Source: Acinetobacter towneri DSM 14962 = CIP 107472
GTDB taxonomy: Bacteria; Pseudomonadota; Gammaproteobacteria; Pseudomonadales; Moraxellaceae
DNA length: 64,000 bases
Assembly: GCF_000368785.1 (NCBI RefSeq)
Contig: NZ_KB849688.1
Coordinates: 442,849-506,848 of the forward strand
Direction of reading: 5' to 3'
The position numbers and the translations under genes are program-made. How positions within the stretch are numbered: the first letter of the stretch is position 1; each line of letters begins with the position of its first letter. Below the pieces are notes generated by a model that worked only from the letters and a program-made list of their open reading frames with translations, was not told the DNA's origin and ran no database searches. Positions 38,321 through 46,389 of this stretch are shown here, in pieces.

Positions 38321-38334
38321 CATATAAAGGTTAT

Positions 38335-39573
38335 ATGGAAACTTTAGTTGTAAAAAACTTCTTAGTTATTAAAGAAGCATTTTTAGATATTAAAAAAATT
38401 AATGTTATTATCGGTTCACAAGGAACTGGTAAGAGTGTACTTGCAAAAACAGTGTATTTCTTTAAAAGTTGTGAGTCATCACTAAGAAAAAATATTTCAA
38501 AAATTGAAACTTTTGAGCAATTTAGTGAATCCTTCATAGAGCGTTTTACTTCTCTTTTTCCTAGTTATGCATGGGAACATCAAGATTTCTCTATTACCTA
38601 TCACAGTGATAATTTATTGATAAGAATAAGTAATGATGCAGGGAAATTACTCGTAAGCTTTGACCCGAAAATCGTTACCGCATATAAAAAATGCTTAGAC
38701 AAAATGAGTATTTTATTAGAAGAAATGGATGAAAATAAATCTTCTAAAGAAATGAAATATTCATTACCTGTTGAATTCTTATATAAAGAACAGATACGTA
38801 ATTGGTTAAAAAATTCAGACCTAAAAATTTTCATTGAAGATGCAAATTTTATTCCTGCATCTAGATCTTTCTTTTCCCAATTTCAAGAAAACTTATTTAC
38901 TATCTTAAGTAGTAGAAATAATTTAGACCCCTTATTAGTTGACTTCGGAAGATTATATGAAGTTTATCTTTCATTCTTCCTAAGAAATAAAAATGATCTT
39001 GCAGAAATCTTACCTACTCAATTTATTAAAGATATTTTAGGTGGTGAAATCTCAAAAATAGATGATAAAATTTTTTTAGTTAAGAATAACAGTAAAACAG
39101 AAGTTATTCATACTTCTTCAGGGCAACAAGAAGCTCTACCGATGTTAATAACTCTTGCTGTACTTTCTTACATCCAAGATGAAAGCTATATTTTTATAGA
39201 AGAGCCAGAGGCACATCTTTTTCCTATTTCACAAGCAAAAATTATTAAACTTTTAACGAATATGTATAGTAATAGTTTTAACTTCTTTATTACTACCCAT
39301 AGTCCATACATTTTAAGTGAGCTTAATAACTACTTATATGCAAAAGACTTAATGAAGAGAGGATTACTTTCTCAAGAAGAATACGATCATATTCTTCCTT
39401 CTACGTCAGCAATTGATATAAATGATATATGTGCTTATAAAATAGAGGATGGTTTTTTATATTCAATAATCAATGAAGAATATTCAATGATCGATTCAGA
39501 GGAATTAGATAAAGCATCTAGCCATGCTTCTGATATTTATAATCAATTATTAGAATTTGAGCCTCAAGATTAA
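38335..39573 (+). CDS. OLD/AAA_15-like ATPase of a putative two-gene defence module
   Basis: A 412-aa ABC-type ATPase related to the OLD/RecF-like AAA_15/AAA_21 group. Walker A is G27-S34 (GSQGTGKS), the signature-like SSGQQE is at 261-266, Walker B is YIFIEEPEAH with Glu289-Glu290, and the switch TTHSPYI contains His322. Unlike OLD nucleases it lacks a C-terminal TOPRIM domain; only ~85 residues follow the switch. Base composition is strikingly AT-rich (sampled lines 20-33% GC), unlike valS, indicating horizontal transfer. AAAGG precedes ATG. The next gene starts 4 nt after its stop, so the two act together in all likelihood. Confidence 0.85.
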   Translation: METLVVKNFLVIKEAFLDIKKINVIIGSQGTGKSVLAKTVYFFKSCESSLRKNISKIETFEQFSESFIERFTSLFPSYAWEHQDFSITYHSDNLLIRISNDAGKLLVSFDPKIVTAYKKCLDKMSILLEEMDENKSSKEMKYSLPVEFLYKEQIRNWLKNSDLKIFIEDANFIPASRSFFSQFQENLFTILSSRNNLDPLLVDFGRLYEVYLSFFLRNKNDLAEILPTQFIKDILGGEISKIDDKIFLVKNNSKTEVIHTSSGQQEALPMLITLAVLSYIQDESYIFIEEPEAHLFPISQAKIIKLLTNMYSNSFNFFITTHSPYILSELNNYLYAKDLMKRGLLSQEEYDHILPSTSAIDINDICAYKIEDGFLYSIINEEYSMIDSEELDKASSHASDIYNQLLEFEPQD

Positions 39574-39577
39574 TTTT

Positions 39578-40069
39578 ATGACTAATTACGAATCTTGTTC
39601 ATGTAAAAAGATTTTTTCTCAGAAAGAGAATAAGTCTTCATTTTCTTTACATAATAAAAATTTTTACGTTTGTGAAGTAAAAATTGATGGTGGTTTAATT
39701 ACTGCGGGTAATAAATGTGATTGGCTTTATAAAGTCTACGAACATAAATGCAAAAGTCGAGAAAATAATCCCTTGACACATTGCCCAACCAATATTAGCT
39801 GTAGTACTCAAAGTCTTAATTTAAAAGAAACTATCTTTATTGAGTTAAAAGGTGAAGATTTAGATAAAGCTGTTCTTCAAATTGAAGAAACTCATAATTA
39901 TCTAAAGAAAAACCATCCTGATTATTTGTGTAACAATAAAAGAGCATATGCTGTAACAACTCGTTGCCCTAGCAAAACTTCTGAACTTGATAAGATCAAA
40001 CGAAATCTTAAAAAAAATACAGGGATAACCCTCGATAGAGTAAAACCTACTTCTAGTATAAATCTCTAA
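39578..40069 (+). CDS. Small PD-(D/E)xK-like nuclease candidate, partner of the ATPase
   Basis: A 163-aa protein I cannot assign to a named family. The order Glu33 (FYVCEVKID), Asp48 (NKCDWLYK), Glu89-Leu-Lys91 (TIFIELKGED) and a following helix with Gln101 fits the PD-(D/E)xK nuclease core: acidic residue at a strand end, then E-x-K on the next strand preceded by hydrophobic residues. Eight or more cysteines, including CSCKK near the N-terminus, could bind metal. The start ATG 39578 is 4 nt after the ATPase stop. A strong terminator closes the operon. A nuclease effector gated by the ATPase is the inference. Confidence 0.72.
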   Translation: MTNYESCSCKKIFSQKENKSSFSLHNKNFYVCEVKIDGGLITAGNKCDWLYKVYEHKCKSRENNPLTHCPTNISCSTQSLNLKETIFIELKGEDLDKAVLQIEETHNYLKKNHPDYLCNNKRAYAVTTRCPSKTSELDKIKRNLKKNTGITLDRVKPTSSINL

Positions 40070-40077
40070 TTTCATGA

Positions 40078-40124
40078 AATGTTTCTTTCATTTTAATTGA
40101 AATGAAAGAAACATTAGCTTTTTA
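40078..40124 (+). terminator. Strong terminator of the ATPase/nuclease operon
   Basis: 16-bp perfect arms, AATGTTTCTTTCATTT (40078-40093) and its inverse (40100-40115), with loop TAATTG, then AGCTTTTT. Confidence 0.85.
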
Positions 40125-40150
40125 CACAAAACTAAATTGAATAAAAGTCA

Positions 40151-40435
40151 CTAATTATAAAAACACTTAGGAACTTTTACTTCAATCTCTAAAACTTCGT
40201 CCGTTCTGCATCATATTCGACAGCATCATCTGTTCCATGCTGACCACCATCCAACTCAATCACCAAACCAATTTCATGACAGAAAAAAATCCACAATATA
40301 AGGTTGAATTACATACTGACGACGAAATTTCAGATTCATAAAACGCTTGGCACGAAGTCACTGCCACAGCAAATTTTCAGCATCCATAGCAACATGACGC
40401 ATAGATTTGGCAAATTGTAATAGTTGTGAATTCAT
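40151..40435 (-). pseudogene. DUF559 (Vsr-like) endonuclease remnant
   Basis: Reading the minus strand from ATG 40435 gives MNSQLLQFAKSMRHVAMDA then ENLLWQ, an in-frame TGA, LRAKRFMNLKFRRQ, and PYIVDF. A seven-T run (about 40280-40290) then shifts the frame. In the next frame come CHEIGLVIELDGGQHG and EYDAERTKF before a further stop or shift near 40189. The order matches DUF559 proteins (LLW..LR, kFRRQ, IVDF, lVIELDGGQH, D..RT). The usual C-terminal VLRFWNNEV part is missing. The gene is therefore dead: one nonsense codon, at least one frameshift and a lost end. Confidence 0.85.
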
Positions 40436-40598
40436 CTTCTGATTCATTATTTTTTGTATTTATAGTTTTTAGACAATATAACAGTTTTTTTGTTTTCCTA
40501 AACCACTCAAGTAATTGCAGTTATTTACTCAAAACCACTATTTTACCCACTCAATTTAACCATAGTATCAAGCATCAAAATAACAAAATAGACAATCT

Positions 40599-41276
40599 AT
40601 GGATTGGTTTACCATCTTTATTCACGACACCACATGGACATTTGTTGCCGAATTAATGATTCGGGCAGCACTCATGTTTAGCATGATTATTATATTTTTG
40701 CGCCTTACAGGGAAACGCGGAGTACGCCAGCTTTCTATTTTTGAATTGGCCATTATTTTATCGCTCGGTTCTATTGCGGGCGACCCCATGTTCACTGAGG
40801 ATTTACCTTTGGTACACGCCTTGGTGGTGATGACAGTAGTGATTGCAATGTATCGCCTGACCACATGGCTCATGATGAAATACCAACCCTTTGAAGATTT
40901 GATTGAAGGTAAATCACTGTATATTGTAGAAAATGGCGAACTTGTCTTAGAAAAAATTAAGTACGGTAAAATGTCGCATGATGAATTCTTTGCCGAAATG
41001 CGCCAACAAGGCGTGGAGCATTTAGGGCAAGTACGTGTTGGCTTACTAGAAAGTGATGGAAAATTCAGCATGTTGTTTTTTCATGGCGATGCCACACGCT
41101 ATGGTTTACCCTTATTTCCTAAAGCTTGCCAACTCGCGTACCGCATAGTTCCACACACTTATTATGCCTGCATGTATTGCGGGCATGTCCGTTTACTTAA
41201 ACATGCCAATGAAGTCTGCCCGCGTTGTAATCACCAACAATGGACACAGGCAATCAATACCCCATACCGCAGCTAG
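40599..41276 (+). CDS. DUF421 (YetF/YcaP) membrane protein with C-terminal zinc ribbon
   Basis: A 225-aa inner-membrane protein. Three N-terminal TM helices (residues ~12-95) contain RLTGKRGVRQLSIFELAIILSLGS, the DUF421 hallmark. A cytosolic domain follows (VENGELVLEKIKYGKMSHDEFFAEMR and GVEHLGQVRVGLLESDG). The last 40 residues add two CxxC pairs (CMYCGH, CPRCNH), a likely zinc ribbon that is not in the standard short YetF. Function unknown. Codon usage is again like the core genome, marking the island's right edge. Confidence 0.87.
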   Translation: MDWFTIFIHDTTWTFVAELMIRAALMFSMIIIFLRLTGKRGVRQLSIFELAIILSLGSIAGDPMFTEDLPLVHALVVMTVVIAMYRLTTWLMMKYQPFEDLIEGKSLYIVENGELVLEKIKYGKMSHDEFFAEMRQQGVEHLGQVRVGLLESDGKFSMLFFHGDATRYGLPLFPKACQLAYRIVPHTYYACMYCGHVRLLKHANEVCPRCNHQQWTQAINTPYRS

Positions 41277-41421
41277 AATATGCTGATTTTACCTGCAACA
41301 CATCTCTATGCGACTTAAACTGTCGCAGGATTGTCATAATTTAAAGTTATACTGCCTGCGCTGCCGAAGTGAAGCACTGAAAGCGCAAATAATAATTTTT
41401 GAAAATCACAAAAACGAGATC

Positions 41422-41449
41422 GGTATCTACTTCAATGTGGATACCTTTT
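41422..41449 (+). other. Hairpin before the MFS terminator region
   Basis: GGTATCTAC and GTGGATACC pair (one G-T) around TTCAAT and are followed by TTTTA. It may be the terminator of the DUF421 transcript. Confidence 0.5.
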
Positions 41450-41456
41450 ATACTCC

Positions 41457-41487
41457 AGCGACTCTTTAAGGGTCGCTTTTATTTTTT
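41457..41487 (+). terminator. Terminator downstream of the DUF421 gene
   Basis: Stem AGCGACTC/GGGTCGCT with loop TTTAA and a long T-rich tail. Lies between converging genes. Confidence 0.78.
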
Positions 41488-41547
41488 CACTCAATGTATT
41501 TTTTAAAGTGGTTTAAGTCTGTCATCCTGTCTTGATGATCTATATTC

Positions 41548-42831
41548 TTATTCAAGTGCTGATAAATGAGTGCTTTTCGCAAGCTTTGCCCATTTCCAGA
41601 TCGGTACAAGGCAAAAAATCGCAACAATACAAATCAACAATAAGTAATTCGCGTAGCCTAAAGCATCGCCTAAGATTCCACTCAGGGTATAAAGTACCCC
41701 GCTCACAGTCGCCATAATCGCAACCTGAAATGTAAAATCAGTCCCTGCATATTGTTTACGACTGTACTGCATAATCAAGGTTAGCATCACTACAAGTAAC
41801 ATGGCAGAGCAAAAATCTTCCGCAGCATTAATGCTATAAATCAGCCAGTGTGCCACATCAACTTGCTGTTCATACAATTCAGCCAAATAAGCATAGGCCA
41901 CTAAACTCAAAATTTTAAGCACAGAAAAAATGATGAGGGCATGCGCTCTAGACCACCATTTCAGCATCAACCCTGCGATGCCTGCACCCAACAAAGCGGC
42001 CATTGCTCCCAACATGGTCACATAAATGCCAATTTGAGAAAAGCTTAAGCCTAAATCTACCATTAAAGGTTTTAATAAAGGGCCAGCCAAACCATCGGCA
42101 ATTTTAAAGCTGAGTAACACCCATAGCCATGCGTACAGTACAGGCGTTTCCACAAAATAGCGCAGATATTCACGAATCGCAGCAAGACGTGCGTGAAATG
42201 ACATTTTACTTTGAGCTTGAACAAGCACTTGTTTAGCAGCATGTTGTGGCTCTTTAAACATTAAAATTGGCAAGGTATTTAAAAACACCAATCCCGCTAA
42301 AATTAAGAAAGTTTTTTGCCAATCTAGCCAATCCAATGCCCACAGAATTGCACCACCACCCACAATAAAGCCCAGTCGTGAACCAACCACCTGAAAGGTA
42401 TTACCCCAATGTTGCTGTTTGGCTTGTAAAATATTGACCGCCAAACCATCGGTGGCAATATCTTGGGTTGCACCGACCAAGTTCATACCGAGCAAAGCCA
42501 CAAAAAACACCCACAAATATATAGGATGATTTAAGGACTCAATCGGTAAAAAGGACAGCCCAATCAGCACCAAAACACTCAGCCACTGGCACGGCAAAAT
42601 CCAGCTACGATAATGCCCAAAATATGAATGTCCAAAGCGATCCACCAAAGGTGCCCAAAACACTTTGATTGACCATGGCAGCATTAACAAACCGAAACCG
42701 CCAATATGTGCCAAAGACACACCTTGCGCACGTAAAATCACAGGCAAGGCATGGGTCATAAAACCAACAGGCAAGCCCTGCGCCCAATACAGAGAAAATA
42801 ACAACAAATAAGTTTGGCGCAAATTGGGCAT
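41548..42831 (-). CDS. MFS transporter, AmpG/RhtX-like
   Basis: A 427-aa inner-membrane protein with ~12 hydrophobic helices. The N-terminal WAQGLPVGFMTHALPVILR followed by LPWSIKVFWAPLVDRFG is the pattern of the AmpG/FptX/RhtX branch of the major facilitator superfamily, which imports muropeptides or ferric siderophores. Which of these is carried cannot be decided; no siderophore or peptidoglycan-recycling genes adjoin it. It is divergent from the acyltransferase gene at 43059. Confidence 0.8.
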   Translation of the reverse strand: MPNLRQTYLLLFSLYWAQGLPVGFMTHALPVILRAQGVSLAHIGGFGLLMLPWSIKVFWAPLVDRFGHSYFGHYRSWILPCQWLSVLVLIGLSFLPIESLNHPIYLWVFFVALLGMNLVGATQDIATDGLAVNILQAKQQHWGNTFQVVGSRLGFIVGGGAILWALDWLDWQKTFLILAGLVFLNTLPILMFKEPQHAAKQVLVQAQSKMSFHARLAAIREYLRYFVETPVLYAWLWVLLSFKIADGLAGPLLKPLMVDLGLSFSQIGIYVTMLGAMAALLGAGIAGLMLKWWSRAHALIIFSVLKILSLVAYAYLAELYEQQVDVAHWLIYSINAAEDFCSAMLLVVMLTLIMQYSRKQYAGTDFTFQVAIMATVSGVLYTLSGILGDALGYANYLLLICIVAIFCLVPIWKWAKLAKSTHLSALE

Positions 42832-43058
42832 AGCATCTCAATTTAGATATGGGCAAAAGATCAAAAAAACGCAGTACTACACTAAAATTTTGAATAATGG
42901 ATTGTTATTTTTCATCACTTTCACATTCAGATTTCGACTATTTTGCCAATGAATCAGACAAAGCGAAAGTCTAATATCTTGAATAGATTTAGATTCATGC
43001 GTCATGATATTGGGTATTTATTGTTGTTAATCACGCACGTCAGGATGACATCGCATTC

Positions 43059-43712
43059 ATGAAAATCACCAATCCTTTTGCACGCAGTGCACGGCAATTT
43101 CCACAGTTACCCGACCAAGTTCCACAACGTGGAACAGCCAGCAGTCGTGCTTTATTTAAAAATATTTTTTTGGCGCAAGGCTGGCAAATGGTGGGCGAAT
43201 TTCCCAACTTGCCCAAAGCAGTTGCTATTATCTCACCGCATACGTCAAATATTGATGCGTGGCATGGTTTTACCGCCCTACTCGGTTTAGGTATTCAAAT
43301 TACTATTTTTGGTAAGCACACTTTATTTGAAACCCCACTCAAGCCACTTTTAAACTGGATTGGGGTAATTCCTGTGGTGCGCCATTCTCCTCAAGGACAT
43401 ACCCAAGATATTATTGAGATTGTACGAAAAAAAGAAAAAATCTGGATTGGTATGGCGCCCGAAGGCACACGTAAACAAGCCGAAAATATCCGCAGTGGCT
43501 TTTACCATATTGCCTACGGCGCCAATATCCCAATTGTGATGTTCTCTTTTGATTATGCACACAAAACCATTCATATTTTGGGCGTGTTTCATCCTACGGG
43601 CGATTATGCTCAAGATTTAGATGCAATTTATACGCAATATCACGGCAAGTTTTCGGCTAAAAATCCACATTGGTTGGCAAAACCGTTACAAAAGCTTTTG
43701 AAAAAGGGCTAG
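43059..43712 (+). CDS. 1-acylglycerol-3-phosphate acyltransferase-like protein (PlsC family)
   Basis: A 217-aa acyltransferase with the family's HxxxxD box at His61-Asp66 (SPHTSNIDAW) and the later APEGTRK motif, corresponding to the EGTR phosphate-binding site. It is shorter and lacks an N-terminal TM helix seen in PlsC itself, so it may be a YihG- or olsA-like relative with a different acceptor. It is 62 bp before the patatin-like lipoprotein gene; both act on lipids and may be co-expressed. An AGGATGA-like ribosome site precedes ATG. Confidence 0.85.
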   Translation: MKITNPFARSARQFPQLPDQVPQRGTASSRALFKNIFLAQGWQMVGEFPNLPKAVAIISPHTSNIDAWHGFTALLGLGIQITIFGKHTLFETPLKPLLNWIGVIPVVRHSPQGHTQDIIEIVRKKEKIWIGMAPEGTRKQAENIRSGFYHIAYGANIPIVMFSFDYAHKTIHILGVFHPTGDYAQDLDAIYTQYHGKFSAKNPHWLAKPLQKLLKKG

Positions 43713-43774
43713 TCAAAGTTTCTATTTTTTGTTCAGATGGGCGCAATATTCTTTGATCTAAATTTAGATTTGAT

Positions 43775-44692
43775 ATGCAACTGATTCGTTATTCTTTAGT
43801 GGGCGTACTAGCTCTAACTTTGGCTAGCTGCGACAAAACAACAAAAACACCGCCAAGCACCACACCTATCCAAGCACGTGAACCTGTAATTGCACTGGCG
43901 CTGGGTGGCGGTGGTGCTAAAGGTTTTGCACATATTGGCGTCATTAAAGTTTTAGAGTCTCACGGGATTAAACCAAAAATTGTCACAGGCACCAGTGCAG
44001 GCAGCTTTGTCGGCAGTTTATACGCCAGTGGCAAAAGTCCTTACCAACTCCAACACATTGCCCTGACCTTTAAAGAATCCGACATCCGTGATTTAACCTT
44101 AAACCGTCAGGGTTTTATTGCAGGTCAAAAGTTACAAGACTTTGTCAATCAACACGTGGCAAATAAACCGATTGAGAAATTTCCAATTCGTTTTGCTGCC
44201 GTTGCCACACGTTTAGATAATGGACGTAAAGCCGACTTTATTAAAGGCAATGCTGGTCAAGCCGTACGTGCCTCTTGCAGTATTCCGAATGTTTTTGTAC
44301 CTGCCACCATTGGCGGAACACAATATGTGGATGGCGGCTTGGTTAGCCCGATTCCCGTACAAACAGCTAAAGCCATGGGTGCCGACTTAGTCATTGCGGT
44401 AGATATTTCTGCACGTCCGACTGGCAATCAACCTGTCAGCATGTGGGGCTTACTCGATCAAACCCTCAATATTATGGGGCAGCAAAGTATCAATCAGGAA
44501 TTGGCGCAGGCCAATATTGTGATTCAACCTAAAGTTGGACATATTGGTACTCTAGATTTAAAAGCCAGTAACCAAACCATTTTGGAAGGTGAGAAAGCCG
44601 CACAACTACAGGTCAAAGCAATTCTGCAAGCCATCAGTAACTTTAAAAAATCCCCTGCTGCGCTGAAGCCTGCACCGCGTCCGAAATTTTAA
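43775..44692 (+). CDS. Patatin-like phospholipase lipoprotein
   Basis: A 305-aa predicted lipoprotein (lipobox LASC, Cys19, followed by Asp) with a complete patatin domain: oxyanion loop GGGGAKG at 44-50, nucleophile Ser74 in GTSAGS, and the catalytic DGG in QYVDGGLVSPIPV. This resembles RssA/NTE-type phospholipases. The Asp at position +2 after the lipidated Cys would, in E. coli, retain it in the inner membrane; the rule may not hold in Acinetobacter. Possible lipid remodelling role with the acyltransferase upstream. Confidence 0.88.
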   Translation: MQLIRYSLVGVLALTLASCDKTTKTPPSTTPIQAREPVIALALGGGGAKGFAHIGVIKVLESHGIKPKIVTGTSAGSFVGSLYASGKSPYQLQHIALTFKESDIRDLTLNRQGFIAGQKLQDFVNQHVANKPIEKFPIRFAAVATRLDNGRKADFIKGNAGQAVRASCSIPNVFVPATIGGTQYVDGGLVSPIPVQTAKAMGADLVIAVDISARPTGNQPVSMWGLLDQTLNIMGQQSINQELAQANIVIQPKVGHIGTLDLKASNQTILEGEKAAQLQVKAILQAISNFKKSPAALKPAPRPKF

Positions 44693-44743
44693 GATTCAGT
44701 GATTTTTTTAATATTCATAAACTTATTGATCTGTTAAAGTGAT

Positions 44744-44776
44744 GAGAACGCATCTTTTTAAGTCGATGCGTTTCTC
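44744..44776. other. Hairpin between the patatin and nfeD genes
   Basis: GAGAACGCATC (44744-44754) pairs with GATGCGTTTCTC (44765-44776) with one bulged T. No T-run follows on the plus strand. It may be a terminator for the patatin gene or an mRNA element before nfeD. Confidence 0.4.
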
Positions 44777-44823
44777 TAAGCAATTAGAATTAACCAATCG
44801 TAAAAAAATACGCGAGTAGATGT

Positions 44824-45309
44824 ATGGAATTCGTTCTTGAACCTTGGCACTGGTTTGTACTAGGCGTTCTGTTAATGCTTTCAGAACTGGTCTTGCCTGC
44901 ATTTGCCGCTTTATGGTTTGGCGTTGGGGCAGTCATGGTCGGTATTTTATACTTGATGTTCCCCATGATGGGCACCACCACCCAATTGGTGATGTGGATT
45001 ATCTTGTCGGTACTATGTACCTTGGCGTGGTTTAAATTTATCAAACCCTTATCTACCGATAAAACCAAAGCAGGCTTGTCACGCGAAGCCACTATTGGAC
45101 AAATTGGCATGGTTATTCAAACCAACTTGGAACACGATCAAATTAAAGTCCGTTTCCCGATGCCCGTACTTGGTTCAGACGAATGGAACTGCCGCACCAC
45201 GAGTCCTGTGCAAGTGGGAGATCGTATTCGCGTGATTGATATTTTGGGTAATGATTTGGTGGTGCAGCCGCATCACAGCGCACATGACAACGAAAAAGTG
45301 AGAAATTAA
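44824..45309 (+). CDS. NfeD-like membrane protein
   Basis: A 161-aa protein of the NfeD1b type: two or three TM helices (residues ~8-90), with ALWFGVGAVMVG in the centre, and a C-terminal OB-fold domain (GQIGMVIQTNLEHDQIKVRFPMP and WNCRTTSPVQVGDRIRV). Such proteins partner with SPFH proteins in membrane microdomains, and its neighbour is a paraslipin one base downstream. The pair corresponds to ybbK/ybbL-like (qmcA) modules in E. coli. Confidence 0.9.
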   Translation: MEFVLEPWHWFVLGVLLMLSELVLPAFAALWFGVGAVMVGILYLMFPMMGTTTQLVMWIILSVLCTLAWFKFIKPLSTDKTKAGLSREATIGQIGMVIQTNLEHDQIKVRFPMPVLGSDEWNCRTTSPVQVGDRIRVIDILGNDLVVQPHHSAHDNEKVRN

Positions 45310-45310
45310 A

Positions 45311-46168
45311 ATGTCTGGTGGATCTATTATTGTTTTAGCGATTTTAGCCTTTGTTGGAATTACCATTTTTAAAGGCGTGCGAATTGTTCCGCAAGGTTAT
45401 AAGTGGATTGTGCAACGTCTGGGTAAATACCACACTACACTTGCACCGGGACTTAACTTCGTCATTCCTTATGTCGATGAAGTGGCCTATAAAGTCACCA
45501 CCAAAGATATTGTATTAGATATCCCATCTCAGGAAGTTATTACCCGTGACAATGCAGTTCTACTCATGAATGCGGTTGCGTACATAAACCTCACGACTCC
45601 TGAAAAAGCAGTGTATGGCATTGAAAACTATACTTGGGCGATTCAAAACCTTGTTCAAACCTCATTGCGTTCTATTGTGGGTGAAATGGATTTGGATGAT
45701 GCCTTGTCTTCACGTGATCACATCAAAGCCAAACTCAAAGCAGCCATTTCTGATGATATTTCAGACTGGGGAATTACCCTTAAAACTGTAGAAATTCAGG
45801 ATATTAAACCATCGCATACCATGCAGGCAGCTATGGAAGAACAAGCTGCAGCAGAACGTCAGCGTCGTGCTACCGTAACCAAAGCCGATGGTGAAAAACA
45901 AGCGGCTATTTTAGAAGCCGATGGTCGTTTGGAAGCTTCACGTCGTGATGCAGAAGCGCAAGTTGTATTGGCAGAATCTTCTCAACGTGCCATTGAAATG
46001 GTCAGCTCTGCGGTAGGTGATAAAGAAATTCCTGTGGCATACTTATTGGGTGAGCAATATGTAAAAGCCATGCAAGATATGGCGAAATCCAACAATGCCA
46101 AAACTGTGGTCTTACCTGCAGATGTCCTGAATACCATTCGTGGTGTTATGGGTCGCAATAATCCATAA
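45311..46168 (+). CDS. SPFH/Band 7 family protein (paraslipin, QmcA-like)
   Basis: A 285-aa protein with one N-terminal membrane helix (residues ~3-20), the SPFH domain beginning RIVPQGYKWIVQRLGKYH and containing PFSTTVT-like DIPSQEVITRDNAV, then a long charged coiled coil (QAAAERQRRATVTKADGEKQ, ~170-215) that drives oligomer formation, and a short hydrophobic end (NTIRGVMG). It is a scaffold of lipid microdomains and often linked to membrane protease control. The start is one base after the nfeD stop, hence translational coupling. Confidence 0.92.
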   Translation: MSGGSIIVLAILAFVGITIFKGVRIVPQGYKWIVQRLGKYHTTLAPGLNFVIPYVDEVAYKVTTKDIVLDIPSQEVITRDNAVLLMNAVAYINLTTPEKAVYGIENYTWAIQNLVQTSLRSIVGEMDLDDALSSRDHIKAKLKAAISDDISDWGITLKTVEIQDIKPSHTMQAAMEEQAAAERQRRATVTKADGEKQAAILEADGRLEASRRDAEAQVVLAESSQRAIEMVSSAVGDKEIPVAYLLGEQYVKAMQDMAKSNNAKTVVLPADVLNTIRGVMGRNNP

Positions 46169-46192
46169 GCAAATCAGATAAACATCAAGATG

Positions 46193-46219
46193 ATAGGCAG
46201 CTTTCAAGCTGCCTATTTT
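46193..46219 (+). terminator. Terminator after the nfeD-paraslipin operon
   Basis: Stem ATAGGCAGC/GCTGCCTAT with loop TTTCAA, then TTTA. Confidence 0.75.
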
Positions 46220-46389
46220 ATGCCCATTCAGAAAAAAATCTGAAATATTTTTTAATGTATGGTTAAATTTCGCGTTTCTTGATGAAATCAGCACCGCAGA
46301 TGAGATGTCTGCACTCACAAAATTGAGTGACTCACGTCTAGCAGCAGTCTGTATTTTCATCGACTGTCCAAAACCCAAATGGATACTGT

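Larger units (their letters stand above)
40070..40598. other. Gap holding a terminator and a decayed endonuclease gene
   Basis: 529 bp without an intact gene between the ATPase/nuclease pair and the DUF421 gene. It contains the operon terminator (40078-40124) and a DUF559 pseudogene on the minus strand (40151-40435). From 40436 to 40598 it is AT-rich with no feature I can name. Confidence 0.6.

Noticed and set aside
38335-40069. PARIS, Gabija or Septu system
   Set aside because: The ATPase has no TOPRIM tail as in Gabija, the partner shows no TOPRIM as in PARIS AriB, and no HNH motif as in Septu PtuB. The resemblance is only in general layout.
40426-40656. 76-aa ORF across the gap into the DUF421 gene
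   Set aside because: Low-complexity translation of AT-rich DNA overlapping the DUF421 start, with no ribosome site.
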